Below, piece after piece: positions 1 to 6,208 of a stretch of DNA of 8,946 nt (position 1 is the stretch's first letter; every line of letters begins with the position of its first letter). The position numbers and the translations under genes were made by a program. The notes under the pieces are model-generated. The model saw nothing but the letters and a program-made list of their open reading frames with translations, had not been told where the DNA came from and searched no databases. The stretch spans positions 1 to 8,946 of the forward strand of contig JAHELQ010000193.1 in assembly GCA_024644125.1 (NCBI GenBank), in the 5' to 3' direction. The stretch comes from Candidatus Aminicenantota bacterium (lineage in GTDB: Bacteria; Acidobacteriota; Aminicenantia; UBA2199).

Positions 1-214
1 CGATGAGATGGTGGGGGAGGTAGCGGATGTGGATGGTTCCATAATCCGGGAGACCTGTCCTGGGGCATAACGATGTGAATTCGGGATTCGAGATTTCGAC
101 CCAGGTTTCGTAACCGGTCGGTTCGTAGGGTACTGCCTCCAGGACTTCAGGTGAGATAAAGTCAGCCCCTTGCCTGTTGCTGATTAAATATTCAGTGATT
201 TTTTCCATGTCCAT
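1..214 (-). CDS. queF: NADPH-dependent 7-cyano-7-deazaguanine reductase QueF, 5' part
   Basis: QueF reduces preQ0 to preQ1 with NADPH, a late cytosolic step in making the tRNA wobble base queuosine. The visible 71 residues hold the family's signature: PEFTSLCP at residues 44-51 followed by RTGLPDYG, giving the catalytic Cys50 (which forms the thioimide with preQ0) and the conserved Asp57. Next comes the HIRYLP strand. The start is the ATG at 214-212 because GAGGAG (226-221) lies 6 bases upstream; a second in-frame ATG at 208 is too far from it. The gene runs off the left edge before the ESKSLK substrate/NADPH motif, so the C-terminal half is not seen. The short N-terminus fits the single-domain Bacillus-type (YkvM) form rather than the long two-domain E. 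coli form. It is divergent from the rest of the window and probably has its own promoter (245-273). Confidence 0.92.
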   Translation of the reverse strand, partial: MDMEKITEYLISNRQGADFISPEVLEAVPYEPTGYETWVEISNPEFTSLCPRTGLPDYGTIHIRYLPHHLI

Positions 215-220
215 GATTGG

Positions 221-226
221 CTCCTC
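221..226 (-). promoter_or_regulatory. Ribosome binding site of queF
   Basis: On the minus strand this reads GAGGAG and ends 6 bases before the ATG at 214. It selects that ATG over the second in-frame ATG at 208, for which the spacing would be 12 bases. Confidence 0.75.
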
Positions 227-244
227 GAATAATCGGTTTGGAGC

Positions 245-273
245 ATGTTACCTCAATTCCTTCTCTTTGGCAA
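245..273 (-). promoter_or_regulatory. Candidate sigma70-type promoter of queF
   Basis: On the minus strand, TTGCCA (273-268, 5 of 6 consensus) is followed after exactly 17 bases by TAACAT (250-245, 4 of 6). Transcription would start near 238, leaving a leader of only about 24 bases before the queF ATG. That is too short for a preQ1 riboswitch aptamer if this promoter is the one used. Seen by eye only. Confidence 0.42.
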
Positions 274-289
274 GTGGCGTGGGAAAATC

Positions 290-318
290 TTGACAGAACC
301 GGAAAATTTTGATAATGT
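290..318 (+). promoter_or_regulatory. Candidate sigma70-type promoter for the 390-2362 cluster
   Basis: A perfect TTGACA at 290-295 is followed by an AT-rich stretch containing GATAAT at 311-316 (15-base spacing) and, overlapping it, TAATGT at 313-318 (17-base spacing). Transcription would start around 322-326, giving a leader of about 65 bases to the GTG at 390. The -35 box is convincing, while the choice of -10 is not settled. It lies back to back with the queF promoter candidate. Confidence 0.4.
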
Positions 319-377
319 GTATTTTTGAATTTGAGGAGAATGTTGTTTGGTTTATTCGCGTGTAAAAAAAATTGAAC

Positions 378-381
378 GGAG
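378..381 (+). promoter_or_regulatory. Ribosome binding site deciding the GTG start at 390
   Basis: GGAG lies 8 bases before GTG 390. The only other in-frame start, TTG at 372, lies upstream of this site, has no Shine-Dalgarno sequence of its own, and would add six residues absent from the family's usual start. An in-frame TAA at 363-365 closes the frame above it. Confidence 0.6.
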
Positions 382-389
382 TTGCGCGA

Positions 390-1301
390 GTGATTAAGGT
401 TTTAGTGGCGGATCTGATAAGTCCGAAGGCCATTGAATTGTTAAAAGAGATTCCTGAATTCGATGTTATTGAGGTGGCGGATAGTAAATCTTCCCGGATG
501 ATGACCGAGATTCGGAATTGCGACGCAATTGTCGCTGCGGGGAGTACAATTTTCGATAACAAAATGTTGGCTGCCGCCGGGAATCTTAAACTCATTATAA
601 AAACCGGCCTCAGTAGCCAGGATGCCGATGAGGAATTCGCTCGGGCCAGAGGAATCGAGGTCAAGCGCACGCCTTTTTCCACATCCATTATGGTGGCGGA
701 ATATACGCTGGCAGTGATGCTGGGGATCTGTCGCTTCATCGGACCTGTATATAAACATTTAAAAGAGTACACATGGAACGAGGAATGTTTTTCCGAGGGA
801 ATTGAATTATATGGGAAAACCGCGGGTATCATCGGATTTGGCCGGATCGGAAAGGAATTGGCCAGGCGGCAACGGGCATTGGGAATGCGGGTTGTCTATT
901 TTGATATACTCGAGATCGACAGTGATCTCGACGCCCAGCAAATAAATCTGGATGAGCTTCTCAAAATTTCAGATTTTGTATCGTTACATTTGCCGTCTAC
1001 GAAAGAGACGGCGCACATGATTTCTTATCCTCAATTTGCAGCCATGAAGGATGACGCGGTGCTTGTGGATGTGTCTCTCGGCAATATCGTTGATGAGGCG
1101 GCCCTGGTAGCCACCCTGTCGGATCAGAAGTTGAGAGCGGTGGCACTGGATGTTTCTAAAAAGGATCTTGAATTGAAGCGGGAATTGATATCTCATCCGA
1201 AAATTTTTCCCTTTCCCAGTCTTAGTCTGACGACTGTGGAAGGCGAGGACACGGTGGGATTGAATGCGGTTTCGATCTTGAAAGATTTTTTTAATGTATA
1301 A
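390..1301 (+). CDS. D-2-hydroxyacid dehydrogenase-fold protein, probable pseudoenzyme
   Basis: A 303-residue protein related to D-3-phosphoglycerate dehydrogenase (SerA) and other NAD-dependent D-2-hydroxyacid dehydrogenases, without a C-terminal ACT domain. The substrate-domain pattern runs from MIKVLVADLISPKAI to about residue 95. The Rossmann domain is intact: GFGRIG at 149-154 and Asp172 ending the next strand (NAD rather than NADP preference). Against E. coli SerA recalled from memory, with a constant offset of 10, catalytic Arg240 becomes Leu230 (VSLGNIVDE instead of ARGxxVDE) and Glu269 becomes Asp259. His292 becomes Ser277 (FPSLSLTTVE instead of TPHIGxSTxE, a second alignment offset of 15). 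The upstream GxGxDN motif is also altered to GLSSQD. The frame is clean, so this is not decay by frameshift. I infer an NAD-binding, possibly non-catalytic protein. It is followed 21 bases later by the pterin-fold gene, probably on the same transcript. Confidence 0.85.
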   Translation: MIKVLVADLISPKAIELLKEIPEFDVIEVADSKSSRMMTEIRNCDAIVAAGSTIFDNKMLAAAGNLKLIIKTGLSSQDADEEFARARGIEVKRTPFSTSIMVAEYTLAVMLGICRFIGPVYKHLKEYTWNEECFSEGIELYGKTAGIIGFGRIGKELARRQRALGMRVVYFDILEIDSDLDAQQINLDELLKISDFVSLHLPSTKETAHMISYPQFAAMKDDAVLVDVSLGNIVDEAALVATLSDQKLRAVALDVSKKDLELKRELISHPKIFPFPSLSLTTVEGEDTVGLNAVSILKDFFNV

Positions 1302-1322
1302 AAGACTAATTGAAGGAACATT

Positions 1323-2135
1323 ATGATCACATTAGTGGGAAATTCCTTAAACTCGTGTAACAAGAAAGTTCTCGACAAGATGAACAAGATGGACCTGGAA
1401 TTCATCAAGAAGGAAGCCGCGAGCCAGATTGAACGTGGAGCCGAATTCATCGAATTGAGCGCGGTTTCGTTGCTTGAAAACGAGGTCCCCTTCCTCAAGC
1501 AGGTGATTCCCATCATCGAAAAAGTGGGTGGGAAAGTACTGGTCCGTAGCAATAGTATCGAGGCTTTGATCGAGGCGGTAAATATCGCCAAAAATGAAGT
1601 GGTGATTGGAGATATCGAATACAATATCGATAAAATCAATAAAATCAGCGACGTTCTGAAGCGGGATAATGTGAAAATCGTCGCCCTGATAAAAGATAAT
1701 AGCAAAGACGAAGAGGTCTACCCTGAGAAATCCCTTCTGATAGCCCAGATGTATATCGACCACTTACTGGACATGGGAATTCGCCGGCGGGACATATTAC
1801 TCAATCCTGTTGTGCGCCCTTTGGAGGAAAGCTTTTCCAATGGCAAAATGTTTTTGAATACTCTTGAGTTGTTTAAATTGGATTTTCCACAAATCAGAAC
1901 CATCGCTAATTTGACGGTACTTTCCGACGGCTTGCCGCGGAGGCATTTGATCAATAGTTATTTTCTTTCGTTGGCCATCGAGAAGGGTCTCGATTTCATC
2001 GTATTGAATGTGATGGAAAAATCAGTCACCGAATCCATAATCTCTACCTTGAGCATATTGGGAAGAGATAGGAATTTGCAGACCTATTTGAAGTTCTGCC
2101 GAAACAAAAGGGAAGCAAAACAAAAGGGGATGTGA
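1323..2135 (+). CDS. Pterin-binding (DHPS/MeTr-like) TIM-barrel protein, divergent
   Basis: A 270-residue protein resembling methyltetrahydrofolate:corrinoid methyltransferases (AcsE/MeTr) and the dihydropteroate synthase fold. Recognisable parts are MITLVGNSLN at the N-terminus, ASQIERGAEFIEL (34-45, the barrel strand usually reading AxxQxxxGAxxLDxN), NPVVRP (161-166, usually DPLxxP) and SDGLPRRHLIN..FL..A...GLD (201-224). Compared with Moorella MeTr from memory, pterin contacts Asp75, Asn96, Asp160 and Asn199 correspond here to Arg75, Gly96, Asn161 and Val199, so normal folate binding is doubtful. The C-terminal tail is lysine-rich. The ATG is preceded by AAGGA (1313-1317) at 5 bases. No corrinoid protein or Wood-Ljungdahl gene is seen in this window. 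It sits between the dehydrogenase-fold gene and the DUF465-like gene. Family membership is fairly sure; function is unknown. Confidence 0.72.
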   Translation: MITLVGNSLNSCNKKVLDKMNKMDLEFIKKEAASQIERGAEFIELSAVSLLENEVPFLKQVIPIIEKVGGKVLVRSNSIEALIEAVNIAKNEVVIGDIEYNIDKINKISDVLKRDNVKIVALIKDNSKDEEVYPEKSLLIAQMYIDHLLDMGIRRRDILLNPVVRPLEESFSNGKMFLNTLELFKLDFPQIRTIANLTVLSDGLPRRHLINSYFLSLAIEKGLDFIVLNVMEKSVTESIISTLSILGRDRNLQTYLKFCRNKREAKQKGM

Positions 2136-2137
2136 AT

Positions 2138-2362
2138 ATGGAAGATCAAAGAATCAAAGAGATTCTGATAGAAAAAAACGATAATTTCCGTGAGCTCTAT
2201 CTTCAACATCAGGGATATGAGAGACGCCTCCTGGATCTTAGTAAAAAGAATTATAAAAGCCAGGTGGAATTGGTTGAAGAGCAAAATATAAAAAAACGGA
2301 AGTTAGTGATAAAAGACGCCATGCAGAAAATTATTTGGGAGTATAAAAAGAAGGCGATTTAG
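2138..2362 (+). CDS. DUF465/YdcH-like small coiled-coil protein
   Basis: A 74-residue, highly charged, helix-rich protein. It matches the DUF465 (E. coli YdcH) pattern: F17xxL20xxxH24 followed by a spacer helix and then IKKRKLVIKDAM at 51-62, equivalent to the family's LKKxKLxLKDEI ending. YdcH-type proteins are short two-helix coiled coils with no established biochemical role. Start: ATG 2138, with AAGGGG ending at 2129 (8-base spacing); a GTG at 2132 in the same frame overlaps the previous stop and is less likely. Only 2 bases separate it from the pterin-fold gene, so the two are very probably co-translated. Codon use looks like its neighbours. I infer that it may work with the two proteins encoded upstream, but nothing in the sequence proves contact. 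Confidence 0.75.
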   Translation: MEDQRIKEILIEKNDNFRELYLQHQGYERRLLDLSKKNYKSQVELVEEQNIKKRKLVIKDAMQKIIWEYKKKAI

Positions 2363-2428
2363 CGATTGAGGAAGTGACTGCGAACAGGCATTGACCCTGT
2401 TTTGTGAAAATAGAAGATTATTACAAGT

Positions 2429-2433
2429 GGAGG
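2429..2433 (+). promoter_or_regulatory. Strong Shine-Dalgarno GGAGG upstream of pssA, oddly placed
   Basis: GGAGG ends 24 bases before the first in-frame ATG (2458), which is too far, but 6 bases before an in-frame ATT at 2440, which is ideal spacing. Either pssA starts at an AUU codon or the motif is incidental. Confidence 0.35.
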
Positions 2434-2457
2434 CTTATTATTACTACAAAAAATGTA

Positions 2458-3264
2458 ATGAGAACAAGTCAGAGAAGAAGGATCAGGAAAGTAAATTTAT
2501 CGAAACTGACGCGGATATCGTTTTTACCGTCCGTATTTACCACATTTAACCTGTTCCTGGGATATACGGCATTATTGCACATTTTGAAAGGGAATTACTT
2601 GACCGCTGTTTATTTGGTGACTCTTAGCGTCGTTATGGATGGATTCGACGGTACCATCGCCAGGTTGACCAAAACCGAATCGAATTTCGGGATGCAACTG
2701 GATTCACTGGTTGACGCGGTTTCATTCGGCCTTGTGACCTCTGTATTTATCTTTAAATGGGGATTTTATATGTTTCACCCGCAATTGGGCAAGATGGCGG
2801 GATTCATTTTCCTGAGCGCCGGCGTTATCAGACTGGCGAGATTCAATGTATACAAAGAGGTTAAAGCCTATCCATCCAGCGTTTTTATCGGACTGCCGAT
2901 TCCGCTAGCAGCTCTGTCCGTTTTGTCTGTCCGGCTTCTCTTCCCGGTGCAACCGGGCAATCAATGGGAGACGATTTTTTTCGCCGCTTATTGTATCCTT
3001 ATTGCGGTGTTGATGATCTCAAATGTAAAATACAGGACCATGAAGAGGATCAATCCCCGGCACAGTTTACCGGTTTTATTCATTCTAGCGATTATTGTAG
3101 CTCTTACCATATTGTACCCAACGACGACAATACCCTCTATCACCGGCCTTTATTTAATTTCGCCATTAATTTTTGTGATTAGCGGAAAATTCAAAAAAAA
3201 CGTAAAACAACCGGATGCGGGAGGAAGCGGGGATTTTTTCCAGAGCGATAGCGTTGATGATTAA
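2458..3264 (+). CDS. pssA: CDP-diacylglycerol-serine O-phosphatidyltransferase
   Basis: An inner-membrane enzyme that joins CDP-diacylglycerol and L-serine into phosphatidylserine, the precursor of phosphatidylethanolamine. The full CDP-alcohol phosphatidyltransferase signature is present: D64-G65-x2-A68-R69-x8-G78-x3-D82-x3-D86, whose acidic residues bind the catalytic metal ions. Features favouring PssA over other family members are LPSVFTTFNLFLGY near residue 20, IRLARFNV, and FIGLPIPLAAL. Several hydrophobic segments run throughout, and the C-terminal tail is Lys/Gly/Asp-rich. The length (268 residues) fits Bacillus-type PssA. The start is uncertain: ATG 2458 has no close ribosome binding site; ATT 2440 has GGAGG at 6 bases; GTG 2404 has no site. 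The 3' end overlaps the exporter gene, linking phospholipid synthesis to lipid export. No phosphatidylserine decarboxylase gene is seen here. Confidence 0.9.
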   Translation: MRTSQRRRIRKVNLSKLTRISFLPSVFTTFNLFLGYTALLHILKGNYLTAVYLVTLSVVMDGFDGTIARLTKTESNFGMQLDSLVDAVSFGLVTSVFIFKWGFYMFHPQLGKMAGFIFLSAGVIRLARFNVYKEVKAYPSSVFIGLPIPLAALSVLSVRLLFPVQPGNQWETIFFAAYCILIAVLMISNVKYRTMKRINPRHSLPVLFILAIIVALTILYPTTTIPSITGLYLISPLIFVISGKFKKNVKQPDAGGSGDFFQSDSVDD

Positions 3265-5065
3265 TGAAGACAGTCTGCTATTCTATGTAAAGCAACACCT
3301 TCGCCGTTTTGTCCTGGCCCTTGTTTTTATGGCCATGGTAGCCGCTTTTACCGCGCTTTTTGCGGTTATTATCCAGCCAGTGATGGACGAATTGTTTGTG
3401 CAGAGCGGAGGAAATCTCGGCGGAAGAGGGCAGGCGATCCGTAACTTCCTTTTGTATTTCTTTAATATCGGTGAAGAGCGTTTGGTGATCATTCTTCCGC
3501 AGCTATTGTTCTTTTCCTTTCTAGGGCAGGCGATATTCACTTTTTTGTCGCTATATCTCATGAAAACCCTTGGCCTTTCCGTTGTGCGGGCGATCCGCGA
3601 CCATCTCTATAGGAATTTGATATATCAATCCATCGACTTTTTATCCAGAGCTCGAACCGGCGATCTGGTCTCCCGGATCACAAACGATATAGAAAAAATA
3701 AAATTCGCCGTGTCCGAGACCTTATCGGTCTATGTCCGTGAATCGCTGACCCTGGTGGCGCTCCTGGTGGTTATCTTTTTCCAGGATGTATGGATGTCGT
3801 TGATCTCCCTCATCATTGTTCCGGTGGCCGGAGGACTGCTTATGGCTTTCGGTAAAAAAGTGAAGAAGCGGGGGATTCAATCCCAGGAAACCATCGGCAA
3901 TCTTTCCACCTTTCTAACTGAAACCGTTTCCGGAAATAAGATTGTCAAAGCCTATAATATGGAAGAGTACGAGGTGGAGAAATTTGCCCGTTTAAACCTC
4001 GACCATTACCGAATTGATTCTAAAATCGCGTTGGTGTATTCGTTGTCCGCTCCCATCATGCATACCATCGGGGGGCTTGTTGCCGCCGTTATTTTTATGG
4101 TGGGAGGTCACCGGGTGGCTTCCGGTAGTATGTCGCCGGGCCAGTTCACATCGTTTCTCACCGCGCTGTTTTTAATGTATAATCCTATCAAGAGGTTGTC
4201 TCAGGCAAACAACGATTATCAGCAGGGAAAGGCTGGATTCGAGAGAGTGCTTCAGATTATTCAGAGTAAGAATCCCATGCTGGACCGCCCGGGCGCCTTG
4301 AATATCGGGCGGGTCGATGGCAGAATTGAATTCAAGAGTGTACGGTTTTCATATCAACCGAACATTCCTGTGATAAAAGGTATTTCCTTTAATGTGCAGC
4401 CGGGCGAATTGGTGGCGTTGGTGGGCGCTAGCGGTTCGGGAAAAACCACGTTGATGAACCTGTTGATGCGTTTTTATGAACAAAACAGCGGGGAAATATT
4501 GATTGATGGAACCGATACTCGTGATTTCACGTTGCAATCCTTGAGGGAAAATATCGGATTGGTAACACAGGATGTGTTTCTTTTTAATGATTCTATCCGC
4601 AATAACATTACATATGGCAGTAAGGGGTTTGAATTCGCGGATGTCGGAAGAGCCGCGGGTATCGCCAGAGCTGCCGATTTCATCGAAAAGCTTCCGCAGG
4701 GTTACGACACCATTGTGGGTGAACGGGGCGTGTTTCTTTCCAATGGACAGAGACAACGAATCTCGATCGCCCGGGCTATTCTCAAAAAACCGCCGGTTTT
4801 GGTATTCGACGAAGCCACTTCGTCTCTCGATTCGGAATCGGAACGGCTCATACAGGAGGCTATGGTCGATGTGATGAAGGGACGAACCACATTCGTGATT
4901 GCCCACCGGCTGTCCACCATCATTGAAGCCAATAAAATCCTGGTCATCGAGAAAGGTGATATCAAAGAATCCGGCAATCACACCCAACTATTGAAAAAAC
5001 GAGGTTTGTATTATTCGTTATATAATTTGCAATTTCCAGAGATGGATATTATAATGGAAAAATGA
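3257..5065 (+). CDS. msbA: MsbA-like ABC exporter (lipid A/lipid flippase, fused permease-ATPase)
   Basis: A half-transporter of 602 residues: an N-terminal membrane domain with about six transmembrane helices (roughly residues 20-320) carrying the TGDLVSRITND coupling-region motif, then a nucleotide-binding domain. ATPase motifs: Walker A GASGSGKTT (390-398, Lys396), Q-loop Gln438, signature LSNGQ (494-498), Walker B VLVFDE (Asp518, Glu519) and H-loop His550. As a homodimer it would flip lipid A core or another lipid across the inner membrane. MsbA is inferred from length, sequence style and the pssA neighbour; another lipid or drug exporter remains possible. The signature has Asn in place of the usual second Gly. 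The start is uncertain: ATG 3257 overlaps the pssA stop by 8 bases, ATG 3215 would add 14 residues, and neither has a good ribosome binding site. It ends in an ATGA overlap with yicC. Confidence 0.88.
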   Translation: MINEDSLLFYVKQHLRRFVLALVFMAMVAAFTALFAVIIQPVMDELFVQSGGNLGGRGQAIRNFLLYFFNIGEERLVIILPQLLFFSFLGQAIFTFLSLYLMKTLGLSVVRAIRDHLYRNLIYQSIDFLSRARTGDLVSRITNDIEKIKFAVSETLSVYVRESLTLVALLVVIFFQDVWMSLISLIIVPVAGGLLMAFGKKVKKRGIQSQETIGNLSTFLTETVSGNKIVKAYNMEEYEVEKFARLNLDHYRIDSKIALVYSLSAPIMHTIGGLVAAVIFMVGGHRVASGSMSPGQFTSFLTALFLMYNPIKRLSQANNDYQQGKAGFERVLQIIQSKNPMLDRPGALNIGRVDGRIEFKSVRFSYQPNIPVIKGISFNVQPGELVALVGASGSGKTTLMNLLMRFYEQNSGEILIDGTDTRDFTLQSLRENIGLVTQDVFLFNDSIRNNITYGSKGFEFADVGRAAGIARAADFIEKLPQGYDTIVGERGVFLSNGQRQRISIARAILKKPPVLVFDEATSSLDSESERLIQEAMVDVMKGRTTFVIAHRLSTIIEANKILVIEKGDIKESGNHTQLLKKRGLYYSLYNLQFPEMDIIMEK

Positions 5066-5946
5066 AAAGTATGACAGGTTTTGCTCAGGGAAGGTTCGAT
5101 TTTGAACACTTCTCCTTTAACATTTCGTTTAAATCGTTGAATCACAAATTCCTCGATGTCAGTTTCAAAGGCACCGGCGTCACTCCGTCGTCGGAAAAAC
5201 TCATCAAAGAGATCATGAAAGACCATGTATTCCGTGGAAAAGTGGAGGTCGTATTCAATTTGTTTGAGCGGGATCCCCAGAAATGGAATATTCAATTCAA
5301 TGAATATTTACTCGAAGACATACTAGACCGAGTGATGAGTTTTAACAACAAGTACAAAAAGAATGTCAGTATATCATTGGACAATCTGTTGAAGATACCG
5401 ATGGTGTTTCACATCGATTATATTTTCGACCGATTTCAGGAAGGGAGTGTCGATGAGTTCTGTAATTCTCTTCAGCATGTGTTCGAGGAATTTCTTCTGA
5501 GTCGCGAGCAAGAGGGGCAGTTTATTCTCGATGACTTGCTCAAGTCCCTGGACATAATCGAAGAGAAGCTGGCAATCATTAAAGATGAAACCGAGAAGAT
5601 CGAGAGCGAAATCTATGATAATTACCGGGAAAAAATCCAACGGTATCTGAACGATATCGAGATCGATGAGAAGCGAATCGCCCAGGAGGCCGCCATATCC
5701 GCAGAGCGCAGTTGTATCTCCGAAGAGATCAATCGCCTGGCCACCCACACCCAACGCATGCGGAAACTCCTGCTTGACGAAGCAAATCCTCTCAAGGGAA
5801 AGGAAGCGGATTTTTTGTCCCAGGAGATGCAACGGGAAACGCATACCATCGCCTCCAAGACAAATTCCATGGAGATTCACCGGATGGTTATCCTGGTGCG
5901 ACGGGAAATCGAAAAGATTAAACAACAGGTTCAGAATGTCGAGTAA
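5062..5946 (+). CDS. yicC: YicC/YloC family endoribonuclease
   Basis: A full-length 294-residue member of the YicC family, cytosolic proteins shown in E. coli and Bacillus to act as endoribonucleases in RNA turnover. The N-terminal signature KSMTGFAQG is followed by SFKSLNHKFLDVSF (family: EIRSVNHRFLD) and RGKVEV. The C-terminal signature is complete: NPLKGKEADFLSQEMQRETHTIASK, then REIEKIKQQVQNVE, ending at the expected residue. A long charged helical region lies between them (about 150-230). The ATG overlaps the exporter stop as ATGA, and the 3' end overlaps remA by 11 bases, so translation is probably coupled through all three. The yicC-remA-gmk order is an old, widely conserved arrangement, which supports all three calls. 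Confidence 0.94.
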   Translation: MKSMTGFAQGRFDFEHFSFNISFKSLNHKFLDVSFKGTGVTPSSEKLIKEIMKDHVFRGKVEVVFNLFERDPQKWNIQFNEYLLEDILDRVMSFNNKYKKNVSISLDNLLKIPMVFHIDYIFDRFQEGSVDEFCNSLQHVFEEFLLSREQEGQFILDDLLKSLDIIEEKLAIIKDETEKIESEIYDNYREKIQRYLNDIEIDEKRIAQEAAISAERSCISEEINRLATHTQRMRKLLLDEANPLKGKEADFLSQEMQRETHTIASKTNSMEIHRMVILVRREIEKIKQQVQNVE

Positions 5947-6199
5947 ACTCCTGTTGAATATTGGTTTTGGCAACGCTGTGGTAAAAGGGGAAGTGGCTGC
6001 CATCGTGCAACCGAATTCCGCCCCGATCCGGCGCTTCGTAAAGCAAAAAAAAGAAGAAGGTTTATTGATCGATTCCACAATGGGGAAAAAATTGCGGGCT
6101 GTCATTGTTTTGAAGTCAGGTTATGCCGTACTGTCGGCAATTACGGTTTCCTCGTTGATGACCCGTCTCGAAGGTTCCGAGACAGACCAGGTTACGTAG
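5936..6199 (+). CDS. remA: RemA-family (DUF370) regulator
   Basis: An 87-residue protein of the DUF370 family. In Bacillus subtilis RemA is a DNA-binding oligomer that activates biofilm matrix and osmoprotection genes. The diagnostic LLNIGFGNAVV (residues 6-16), IVQPNSAPIRR (23-33), LLIDSTMGKKLRAVIVL and YAVLSAIT segments are all present and in order. The start is ATG 5936, inside the yicC 3' end, with AGG 6 bases upstream; the frame stays open far upstream inside yicC but that part is not coding. Compared with B. subtilis RemA from memory, the GRR pair is GKK and the position of Arg18 is Glu19, so DNA binding may differ. A run of eight A's lies in the middle of the gene. Its role in diderm bacteria is not established. 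Confidence 0.9.
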   Translation: MSSKLLLNIGFGNAVVKGEVAAIVQPNSAPIRRFVKQKKEEGLLIDSTMGKKLRAVIVLKSGYAVLSAITVSSLMTRLEGSETDQVT

Positions 6200-6208
6200 G
6201 TTGGAGAA

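Noticed and set aside
340..375. A possible 11-codon leader peptide (ATG 340 to TGA 375) just upstream of the GTG at 390
   Set aside because: The AGGAG before it is only one base from the ATG, the peptide has no run of regulatory codons, and no attenuator-like hairpin follows.
248..832. A long open frame on the minus strand across the queF spacer and the dehydrogenase-fold gene
   Set aside because: Its translation has no recognisable family signature, it lies opposite a gene with clear domain motifs, and it has the look of an antisense shadow.
2383..2401. Small inverted repeat AACAGG / CCTGTT with a 7-base loop after the DUF465-like gene
   Set aside because: The stem is only 6-7 base pairs and is followed by just two or three T's, too weak to call a terminator.
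2391..2421. TTGACC with GATTAT 19 bases later as a promoter for pssA
   Set aside because: The spacing is too long, the -10 match is poor, and transcription would start at or inside the only good ribosome site.
4349..4987. Long minus-strand open frame opposite the exporter ATPase domain
   Set aside because: It lies fully antisense to strongly conserved ATPase motifs and its translation shows no domain signature; it is a codon-bias shadow.
5666..5935. Upstream extension of the remA frame inside yicC
   Set aside because: RemA proteins begin a few residues before the NIGFGN motif; the extension is Arg/Pro-rich frame-shadow sequence and ATG 5936 gives the expected length.
5374..6105. 243-codon minus-strand open frame opposite yicC and remA
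   Set aside because: Both sense genes have full family signatures, and the antisense translation is low-complexity hydrophobic sequence without a recognisable family or ribosome site.
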